DNA of 6,921 bases from Spirochaetaceae bacterium (GTDB lineage: Bacteria; Spirochaetota; Spirochaetia; Treponematales; Breznakiellaceae). The notes under the pieces are model-generated. The model saw nothing but the letters and a program-made list of their open reading frames with translations, ran no database searches and was not told the origin of the DNA. The number at the start of each line of letters is the position of its first letter. The first letter of the stretch is position 1. The position numbers and the translations under genes were made by a program. The stretch is from positions 1-6,921 of the forward strand of contig JAIRPH010000121.1 in assembly GCA_031257135.1 (NCBI GenBank), written 5' to 3'. Of the stretch, positions 1 to 4,826 are shown piece by piece.

Positions 1-47
1 TTTTCCTTTAGTTTATTTATCACTTTTATTCGATGATCATTTGCCAT
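1..47 (-). CDS. Start of an unidentified minus-strand gene, cut by the left edge
   Basis: Reading the minus strand, an ATG at 47-45 opens a frame that stays open to the window edge (15 codons, MANDHRIKVINKLKE...). An AGGA ribosome-binding sequence sits at 60-57, nine bases before the ATG, which is good spacing. The stop of another minus-strand open frame (TGA at 39-37) overlaps this start by 11 bases, an arrangement seen in translationally coupled genes. The peptide is basic and probably helical, but it is too short to place in a family. The local sequence is much richer in A and T than the genes to the right, which could mean acquired DNA. It may also be chance, since 15 codons is weak evidence. 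Confidence 0.35.
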   Translation of the reverse strand, partial: MANDHRIKVINKLKE

Positions 48-192
48 AGTTATTATTCCTAAGCGGATGTTGAACCAACTCGCAAAAATCAGTCGGATTT
101 TTACCCAAATATTCTTTAATGGTATACTGATCAAATAATAAATCCATAATTTTAGTATAATTGACTGGTTTGCGAATGTCAATCGGAAAGGC
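37..192 (-). pseudogene. Possible decayed minus-strand coding stretch of unknown family
   Basis: The minus strand has an open frame from just after a TAA (195-193) to a TGA at 39-37. It reads like a real protein tail (for example FPIDIRKPVNY, then MDLLFDQYTIKEYLGKNP), but it has no convincing start codon with a ribosome-binding site. The only ATG, at 147-145, would give 36 residues. In a neighbouring frame the minus strand from about 299 down to 186 is also open and protein-like (TDFQGIRYAVFKIYQ, then CRNFSKPF). Adding one T in the short T run near 187-189 would join the two as ...SKPFPIDIRKP.... I infer the 3' end of a frameshifted gene, but AT-rich DNA often makes plausible-looking frames by chance. 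No family is recognised. Confidence 0.28.
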
Positions 193-239
193 TTAGAGAA
201 ATTCCGGCAGAAAGTATAGTCGCTTTTATTATTTAGCGG

Positions 240-259
240 TATATTTTGATATATTTTGA
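240..259. repeat. Perfect 10-bp tandem repeat upstream of ktrB
   Basis: TATATTTTGA occurs twice in direct succession at 240-249 and 250-259. The spacing of one helical turn places both copies on the same face of DNA. The repeat overlaps the best candidate -35 element for ktrB. It could be a regulator binding site or simply an AT-rich slippage repeat. Confidence 0.6.
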
Positions 260-273
260 AAACGGCGTATCTT
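246..273 (+). promoter_or_regulatory. Candidate promoter of ktrB-ktrA
   Basis: TTGATA at 246-251 is followed after 16 bases by TATCTT at 268-273, each matching the sigma-70 consensus at four or five positions. Transcription would begin near 280, leaving a leader of about 20-25 bases. The leader has no clear Shine-Dalgarno sequence. The -35 element lies across the tandem 10-bp repeat. This is the best candidate seen; other AT-rich matches exist nearby. Confidence 0.4.
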
Positions 274-302
274 ATTCCCTGAAAATCGGTATCATGTAAG
301 AA

Positions 303-1634
303 ATGATGTTTTTTCAGAAGTCCGATGCGTTCTATCTATTGCTTTCGTTTTTTATTCTGATTACGTTGGGCGCGTGCCTGCTGAGTATTCCGGGGGTGTG
401 GCAGGACCATCTCGGAAAGGTTGCCTTTATAGACGCCTACTTCGTCGCAACTTCGGCGGTGTGCAACGCGGGACTGAGTACCCTTAATCTGTCAGATATG
501 ACTCGGCCGGGGCAGATTATCATCATCTTTCTCATGCAGACCGGCGGGCTGGGGATTATCAGTTTCAGTTGCCTGCTGACGCTGATTCCGGGAAACCGGT
601 TCGCCCTCAGCCGCCGGACTACCATTCAAGGCTTCTATCTGGACGGCGTTGAATACCGCCCTAAAATTATCGTACGGAATATCATTATCTTCACGGTTAT
701 TTTTGAAACGCTGGGGACTCTCCTCCTGATCCTGCTGTTCCGTAAAGCCGGCATAGAAGACGCCGCGTTTCAGGGGCTTTTTCACGGAATTTCCGCGTTC
801 TGTAATACCGGACTATCCCTTTTTCCTGACCAACTGCGCCGGTTTGACAATAATCCGCCGGTTTTGATAACCGTCATGCTTTTGGTACTCTTCGGCGGCG
901 TCGGATTTATCGTACTGCATGATTTACTGCGCCTGATCCGCGACCGGCTTCGGGGAAAAAAACGCCGATTAAGCTATCACAGCCGGGTTGTGCTGGCTAT
1001 GACCGGCGTTATCGCTTTGAGCGGGACGCTGTTTTACTTTTTCGCCGAACACGGACGGCTCTACCGGAGTATAAACCTTCAAGATGAATGGCTGATGGCG
1101 TTGTTTCAGACCATAAACCCTCGGTCCGGCGGGTTCGACGTGATACCTCAGGATCAACTGAGCCAGCCGTCGAAACTCTTTACGTGCCTGCTGATGCTCT
1201 CTGGAGGCGCGCCGGGAGCCATTTCCGGGGGCATCAAGCTGACGACGCTGTTCGTGATTTTTGCGGTTATCTTCCGCAAGCCTGACGCGGAGGGGGACAT
1301 TATTGTATTTCACCATCGGCTGACCAGAAACACGATTCACAACGCCGTGGTCTATGTCCTGAAAGCTCTGACTCTGCTGATAATATTTATCGGCGCGTTA
1401 AGCGTCATTGAAGGCTTGCATGGGAAGCCTTTCGCGCTCATCGGCTTTGAGGTTTTCTCAGCCTTCGGTACGGTAGGATTGAGCTTGGGGATAACGGCGG
1501 ACTTATCGACCCCGGGAAAATTGGTCGTCATTGCCGCTATGTTCGCCGGGCGGGTTGGGCTTATCGCGCTTGCCTTTCCCCGAAACAAACAGTACGCCGT
1601 CAATTACCCTGAAGGGTTTCTCCTGCTGGGCTAA
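303..1634 (+). CDS. ktrB: KtrB/TrkH-type potassium channel subunit
   Basis: This is the membrane pore of a Ktr/Trk potassium uptake system, working with the cytoplasmic KtrA encoded next. The 443-residue length matches KtrB rather than the longer TrkH. All four M1-P-M2 repeats are visible. The pore loops are near residues 50-58 (TSAVCNAGL), 163-171 (ISAFCNTGL), 270-278 (TINPRSGGF) and 386-393 (SAFGTVGL), and each keeps the selectivity-filter glycine (57, 170, 277 and 392). The conserved M2C gating loop is seen at about 299-315 (SGGAPGAISGGIKLTT). The end has the family's FAGRVGL and NYPEG motifs. An in-frame stop at 297-299 limits the start to ATG 303 or ATG 306. Neither has a good ribosome-binding site, only AAGAA close by. 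Known KtrB channels depend on sodium or the membrane potential; which applies here cannot be read from the sequence. Confidence 0.95.
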   Translation: MMFFQKSDAFYLLLSFFILITLGACLLSIPGVWQDHLGKVAFIDAYFVATSAVCNAGLSTLNLSDMTRPGQIIIIFLMQTGGLGIISFSCLLTLIPGNRFALSRRTTIQGFYLDGVEYRPKIIVRNIIIFTVIFETLGTLLLILLFRKAGIEDAAFQGLFHGISAFCNTGLSLFPDQLRRFDNNPPVLITVMLLVLFGGVGFIVLHDLLRLIRDRLRGKKRRLSYHSRVVLAMTGVIALSGTLFYFFAEHGRLYRSINLQDEWLMALFQTINPRSGGFDVIPQDQLSQPSKLFTCLLMLSGGAPGAISGGIKLTTLFVIFAVIFRKPDAEGDIIVFHHRLTRNTIHNAVVYVLKALTLLIIFIGALSVIEGLHGKPFALIGFEVFSAFGTVGLSLGITADLSTPGKLVVIAAMFAGRVGLIALAFPRNKQYAVNYPEGFLLLG

Positions 1635-1654
1635 AAAAGGAAAAAAAGAAAAAT

Positions 1655-2401
1655 ATGAAACAAATCGCTATTCTGGGACTCGGTCATTTTGGAAAAAGCG
1701 TGCTTGAAGAACTTTTAGAATTGAATGTGGAAGTTCTGATACTGGACAAAGACAAGGAAGTTATCGACGGGTACAAGGATTCTTCGGCTCATGGGGTGAT
1801 TCTAAATATCCTGACGGTCGAAACTCTCCGCAAAGCTCTGCCTGAATCAATCGACGCGGTGGTGATTGACACCGGCAAGCGGATCGAGGCGTCTATCCTT
1901 GCGGCGAGTTATTGCGCGAAACGGCATATTAAAACCATTATCGCCAAAGCTGAAACCGAATCCCACGCGGAAATTCTGGAACTCGTAGGGGCAACCAAGG
2001 TAGTATTTCCCAACCGAGAGGCGGCGAAACGGGTCACTCGGCAGATTATATCTTCAGCTCTGCTCAATTATATCCCGATAGGCGCGGATTTAGTCATAGC
2101 CGAAATGGAGATTCCCCCGGATTTAGTCGGGAAACGGCTTGCGGATTCGCATCTGCGGGAAAAATACGGACTGAATCTTCTTTCAATCCGTAACGGCGGA
2201 GACGGGGAATTCCTTTCCTGCGGACCGGATTATGTCTTCAAAACCCAAGACATAGGGCTTTTCTTCGGCGCGGATCACGCCGTAAACCGGTTTACCGACG
2301 ATCTGTCCGCGGACGAAGACCATAAAAACATCATTTCAAAACTGTTTGCCTTGGGGGCGTCCCGATTTTTCGCGCTCAGAAAGGGCAGAGCTAGTCCCTA
2401 A
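1655..2401 (+). CDS. ktrA: KtrA/TrkA-type potassium channel regulatory subunit
   Basis: This cytoplasmic RCK protein forms a ring under KtrB and gates it in response to bound nucleotide (ATP/ADP or NAD(H) in known family members). The N-terminal Rossmann RCK_N domain (about 1-125) begins with the nucleotide-binding GLGHFG at residues 8-13 and has the acidic residue D31 at the end of the second strand. An RCK_C (TrkA_C) domain covers about 140-215. The protein has 248 residues against about 220 in typical KtrA, the extra being a tail of roughly 25-30 residues after RCK_C that ends in a basic RKGRASP. It begins 20 bases after ktrB, with AAGGA at 1637-1641 as a somewhat distant ribosome-binding site, and is clearly in the same operon. 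Its last 11 bases overlap the end of the convergent regulator gene, and no terminator follows it. Confidence 0.95.
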   Translation: MKQIAILGLGHFGKSVLEELLELNVEVLILDKDKEVIDGYKDSSAHGVILNILTVETLRKALPESIDAVVIDTGKRIEASILAASYCAKRHIKTIIAKAETESHAEILELVGATKVVFPNREAAKRVTRQIISSALLNYIPIGADLVIAEMEIPPDLVGKRLADSHLREKYGLNLLSIRNGGDGEFLSCGPDYVFKTQDIGLFFGADHAVNRFTDDLSADEDHKNIISKLFALGASRFFALRKGRASP

Positions 2402-2717
2402 GATACTGGTCCCGGACATACTCCAATGATTGAGTTACGGTTTTCGATATATCCGTTGCCAGTTTGACGATAAGGTCTTTCCGTTCATCCGAAAGCGTCT
2501 CTTGGGGCTTAAAGAGCTGACTGACCTCTACCTCTAAGGCTTCCGCAAGCTTTGCCAGAGTAAGGGGTGATATCCACTTTTTACAATTTTCAATATCGTA
2601 AATGAAATTCGTAGAAACGCCGATCTCTTTGGCTAATACGGCTTGGGTCCAATTCCGGCGGTTCCGATGCTTTTTGACATTGACGCTGAAAATCTGCCGT
2701 AATTCCTGTTCTTTCAT
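2391..2717 (-). CDS. Small XRE-family (Cro/CI-type) transcriptional regulator
   Basis: The product has 108 residues and one helix-turn-helix of the HTH_3 type at about residues 12-69. The second helix lies near 24-33 (TQAVLAKEIG), the recognition helix near 35-44 (STNFIYDIEN), and the domain ends in the usual LAKLAEALEVEVSQLF. A helical tail of about 35 residues follows; it may serve for dimerisation, and no ligand-binding domain is seen. I chose ATG 2717 with AGGA upstream (about 12 bases away). A longer reading from a TTG at 2765 would run through the inverted repeat and lacks a better ribosome-binding site. The gene starts 60 bases after the PNPOx-like gene and could be co-transcribed with it. 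Its target is unknown; the inverted repeat just upstream is a candidate operator. Confidence 0.9.
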   Translation of the reverse strand: MKEQELRQIFSVNVKKHRNRRNWTQAVLAKEIGVSTNFIYDIENCKKWISPLTLAKLAEALEVEVSQLFKPQETLSDERKDLIVKLATDISKTVTQSLEYVRDQYLRD

Positions 2718-2741
2718 AGCAACTACTTTTTCCTGTTTTAT

Positions 2742-2770
2742 CGGGCTTATTCCTTTATGAAACAAGCCCG
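2742..2770. repeat. Inverted repeat between the PNPOx-like gene and the regulator
   Basis: CGGGCTT at 2742-2748 and AAGCCCG at 2764-2770 are perfect 7-bp arms around a 15-base spacer, in the 60-base gap between the two minus-strand genes. No run of T follows on either strand, so a terminator is unlikely. An operator for the adjacent XRE protein, or an RNA hairpin adjusting expression of the second gene, are the reasonable readings. Confidence 0.55.
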
Positions 2771-2777
2771 GCTCGGC

Positions 2778-3188
2778 TTATAAGGCGATGCGCTTCTGGG
2801 TCGGGGACCCTAAAGTTTGAAATATTGCCTCTCCCTCAGCGAGGTAAAACAATTTCAAAGCCGGTCCCTCGTCAGAATCGTACATCTGTTTGAGAAACGG
2901 GGCGACTTCAAAAGCCCGAGCCTTCACTTCGGGACGGGAATCAAAAACCGCCTTCCCGGACAAACGGAGCCACTCTTTGCTGTCCGGGTCGGTCGCGCTG
3001 ATTTCTACCTTAGGGTTAGCAGTGAGCTGTTTAAACGACGGCTTTTGATCGTTGGTTGCGAAATACAGCTTGTCCTGAAATTCCATAACAAACCCGAAGG
3101 GGCGTACTCGGGGAGCATCCCCCTCTACGGTAGCGACATAGAACGTCTTTCCGCTAAAAAAACGAAAAACTTCTTGAATAGCGTTCAT
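2778..3188 (-). CDS. Pyridoxamine 5'-phosphate oxidase-like flavin-binding protein
   Basis: This 136-residue protein has the split-barrel fold of the PNPOx-like superfamily and resembles the small COG5015-type members. Diagnostic features are the N-terminal FFSGKTFYVATVEGDAPRVRPFGF (about residues 9-32), the LYFATNDQKPSFKQLTANPKVEI strand-helix-strand (about 41-63), a WLRLSG strand at 73-78 and FYLAEGEAIF near the end. Members usually bind FMN or a related cofactor as cytoplasmic dimers. Substrates are mostly unknown, and this is not expected to be a true PdxH, which is longer. The start at ATG 3188 has a strong AGGAG ribosome-binding site. A good promoter lies about 40 bases upstream. The XRE regulator follows in the same direction. 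Function beyond flavin-type binding is not assignable. Confidence 0.9.
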   Translation of the reverse strand: MNAIQEVFRFFSGKTFYVATVEGDAPRVRPFGFVMEFQDKLYFATNDQKPSFKQLTANPKVEISATDPDSKEWLRLSGKAVFDSRPEVKARAFEVAPFLKQMYDSDEGPALKLFYLAEGEAIFQTLGSPTQKRIAL

Positions 3189-3222
3189 AAACGTCTCCTT
3201 TTTCTAATAGCATATACACAAA

Positions 3223-3250
3223 AGTATAATTCTTTTTTACTATTTTTCAA
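3223..3250 (-). promoter_or_regulatory. Promoter of the PNPOx-like gene and XRE regulator
   Basis: On the minus strand TTGAAA (3250-3245) is followed after 16 bases by TATACT (3228-3223), five of six matches in the -10. Transcription would start near 3216 and give a leader of about 28 bases that contains the strong ribosome-binding site. No separate promoter is evident for the regulator. Confidence 0.6.
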
Positions 3251-3284
3251 GCGTTTTTTTCTTTTTTTCGATTTTTCGATCTTC

Positions 3285-3305
3285 CGCTGAGGTTCAGCGT
3301 TTTTT
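3285..3305 (+). terminator. Intrinsic terminator reading on the plus strand
   Basis: CGCTGA (3285-3290) and TCAGCG (3294-3299) form a perfect 6-bp stem with a three-base loop, followed directly by six T residues (3300-3305). This is a classic intrinsic terminator for plus-strand transcription, although the genes on both sides are on the minus strand. Read on the minus strand the hairpin lies just after the DUF721 stop codon but lacks a T run after it, so it would end that transcript only weakly. Confidence 0.7.
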
Positions 3306-3798
3306 AAGGAAAACCGCCGTTTCCTCCATGGTTCTGCCCGCTTCTTCTTCTCAGGTGCTGTTTCAGGCGTTTGAAAGTATTTTTCAATTCCTCGTCCATT
3401 TTTTCATATTTTTCATAATCGCCGTCGGCAAGCTCTTCTTCGGGAAGCTCCGGTTCCGGCTCCGATTCTTCGGTTTCTTCTGGGACCGGCATTGCCAACG
3501 GGGTTAGGCTTAACCGGAACGAGATGCCGCTGATAAGCGTTTCCGGGAACCGCCGCTGAAATTCGTGTAAAAGCTCCCGCTGTTTGGTTTGCAGGATTTG
3601 AATCCATCCCGGATGGTCTGTTTCGATGCACAGCACCTGTCGTTCAAAGCGTACGATCTTGGCGTGATCCCCGGCGGCGGCGATGGCGTACGCGCTTGCG
3701 ATGTCCGGCCATGCCTCGCAAAAAGCCGCGTATCTCTGGACTTTGGCAATCGTCTGTCGGTCAAAAAATTGTGAAAGCAGTTCTCCGGCTTTTTTCAT
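3304..3798 (-). CDS. DUF721 (DciA-like) protein
   Basis: This 164-residue protein carries a DUF721 domain over about residues 1-97. Visible are the W30-PDI motif, H45, the strand LCIETDHPGWIQILQ (about 56-70) and the following helix ending in LLHEFQRRFPE. DUF721 includes DciA, the DnaB helicase loader in many bacteria without DnaC; the spirochaete versions are poorly studied, so that role is an inference. After the domain come a strongly acidic, proline-containing linker (about 105-126, mostly E, P, D) and a basic, probably helical tail (about 128-152, ending HLRRRS), then a glycine-rich end. The start ATG 3798 has GGAG six bases upstream. It is divergent from the PHP gene with only 58 bases between their starts. 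Confidence 0.87.
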   Translation of the reverse strand: MKKAGELLSQFFDRQTIAKVQRYAAFCEAWPDIASAYAIAAAGDHAKIVRFERQVLCIETDHPGWIQILQTKQRELLHEFQRRFPETLISGISFRLSLTPLAMPVPEETEESEPEPELPEEELADGDYEKYEKMDEELKNTFKRLKQHLRRRSGQNHGGNGGFP

Positions 3799-3856
3799 AT
3801 CCGCTCCATCTTGTTATTATTGTAAAGATACTATATCAAATATGATAAGGAAAAAA
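3799..3856. promoter_or_regulatory. Divergent promoter region between the DUF721 and PHP genes
   Basis: The 58 AT-rich bases must hold both promoters unless transcripts come from further away. On the plus strand TTGTTA (3811-3816) and TATATC (3832-3837) are 15 bases apart. On the minus strand the best -10 is TACAAT near 3827-3822. Matches are imperfect and would overlap, so only the region is offered. Confidence 0.35.
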
Positions 3857-4711
3857 ATGATAGATTTACATACCCACTCGACCGCTTCAGACGGGAGTCT
3901 AAGCCCTGCAACGCTCATAAGCCGCGCGCATCAGCAGGGGCTGACCGCGATTGCCCTGACGGATCACGATACTATCGCCGGACTTGAAGAAGCGGAAGCC
4001 GAAGCGCGATCCCGAGGGATTGGCTTTATTCCCGGAATTGAAATTGAGATTACCTGGGAACCCGGAGAGTTTCACCTTTTAGGGCTGGGAATTCTCCGTC
4101 CCAGCCCTCAATTTTCCGAAGCCATTACCGAATTGGTGCGGCTTCGGGAAGCCCGGAACCGGGAGATTATCCGAAAGATGCAGGAAGCCGGTATGCCGGT
4201 ATGTTATGAGGATATTCTCGGTTTTTCCGCAGGACCCTGTATAGGCAGACCTCATTTTGCCGCGCTCATGGTAAGCCGGCGGATCGTCAAAAACAGAGAG
4301 CAAGCCTTTGACCAGTATCTCGGCAAGGGGAGACCCTTTTACGTGCCTAAAGAAGGGCTGGAATTCTTGCGGGCGGTGGATATAATCAAGGATTCAGGGG
4401 GGATTGCGGTGCTTGCTCATCCTATGTCTCTTTACATCGCTTGGGGACGTCTGCCGGAGTTGATCAAGGACTTACGGGATCAGGGCTTAGATGGGATTGA
4501 GGCATGGCATCCTACCGCTAAGGTTCATAGCTGTAAGCGTCTTGAAGCGTTGGGGAAATCCTTGGGACTGCTGATTACCGCGGGAAGCGACTTTCATGGG
4601 GAATCGAGACCGGACCGGAAGTTGGGAATAACCGCGGGGAACCGGAAGATAGAAGCGGCTCTTCTGGAAGGATTCCCGGATATTTTTACCATAAAGCAAA
4701 TTAGCCATTAG
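3857..4711 (+). CDS. PHP-family metal-dependent phosphoesterase (YciV/TrpH type)
   Basis: The 284-residue protein belongs to the PHP family of COG0613. Studied relatives are E. coli YciV (RNase AM, a 5'-3' exonuclease on short RNA) and a 3',5'-nucleoside bisphosphate phosphatase, so a role in RNA or nucleotide turnover in the cytoplasm is likely but not proven here. The expected metal ligands are present: H5 and H7 in DLHTHS, D12, the TDHDT motif (D36, H37, D38), E62, H73, H133 in GRPHF, H188 in LAHP, and D245 and H247 in GSDFHG. Length fits the family. I chose ATG 3857, the family's MIDLHTH start, because AAGGA (3847-3851) sits five bases before it. An ATG at 3842 would add five residues but lies ahead of that site, and still earlier starts would overlap the divergent DUF721 gene. 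Confidence 0.93.
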   Translation: MIDLHTHSTASDGSLSPATLISRAHQQGLTAIALTDHDTIAGLEEAEAEARSRGIGFIPGIEIEITWEPGEFHLLGLGILRPSPQFSEAITELVRLREARNREIIRKMQEAGMPVCYEDILGFSAGPCIGRPHFAALMVSRRIVKNREQAFDQYLGKGRPFYVPKEGLEFLRAVDIIKDSGGIAVLAHPMSLYIAWGRLPELIKDLRDQGLDGIEAWHPTAKVHSCKRLEALGKSLGLLITAGSDFHGESRPDRKLGITAGNRKIEAALLEGFPDIFTIKQISH

Positions 4712-4761
4712 AAGATTTTATTTAAACCGCATAAATATTTGTAAATATGTTGAAATACCAG

Positions 4762-4791
4762 TTGAAAATTTCCCTCAGTATAGCATAAGAT
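4762..4791 (+). promoter_or_regulatory. Candidate promoter of the exported repeat-protein gene
   Basis: TTGAAA (4762-4767) is followed after 18 bases by TAAGAT (4786-4791). Transcription would begin near 4798, inside the interrupted palindrome at 4778-4809, so the palindrome overlaps the -10 and start site as an operator would. The -10 is only a four-of-six match. Confidence 0.4.
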
Positions 4792-4809
4792 AAAAATATC
4801 TTACTATAC
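4778..4809. repeat. 32-base interrupted palindrome upstream of the repeat-protein gene
   Basis: GTATAG (4778-4783), two unpaired bases, TAAGATA (4786-4792), AAAA, TATCTTA (4797-4803) and CTATAC (4804-4809) form 13 perfect base pairs with one two-base bulge and an AAAA loop. It ends five bases before the ribosome-binding sequence AAGGATG (4814-4820). There is no T run after it, so it is not a standard terminator for the PHP gene upstream. It may be an operator or an mRNA 5' hairpin. Confidence 0.7.
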
Positions 4810-4826
4810 CATTAAGGATGGTTGTT

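Noticed and set aside
160..183. Inverted repeat ATTGAC (160-165) and GTCAAT (178-183)
   Set aside because: The arms are only 6 bp and AT-rich with a 12-base spacer in a region where such matches arise easily, and it is not clearly placed relative to any start.
60..302. c-di-AMP (ydaO-type) riboswitch upstream of the potassium operon
   Set aside because: Such riboswitches control ktr operons in some bacteria, but this stretch is too AT-rich and lacks the paired, GC-containing core. The candidate promoter also leaves only a short leader.
2718..2765. Longer regulator starting at TTG 2765
   Set aside because: It would add 16 residues that do not fit XRE proteins and would encode the inverted repeat; ATG 2717 is preceded by AGGA.
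2817..3290. 157-codon open frame on the plus strand
   Set aside because: It lies opposite the well-supported PNPOx-like gene and runs into an AT-rich tail, and its protein has no family character. It is an antisense shadow, though plus-strand transcription here is discussed as a finding.
3683..3856. 58-codon upstream extension of the PHP phosphoesterase
   Set aside because: The extension would overlap the divergent DUF721 gene, and the family starts at MIDLHTH, where a good ribosome-binding site is found.
4818..4826. Start of the exported repeat protein at ATG 4818 (MVV added)
   Set aside because: This ATG is part of the AAGGATG ribosome-binding sequence; ATG 4827 has the correct spacing and gives a normal signal peptide beginning MKR.
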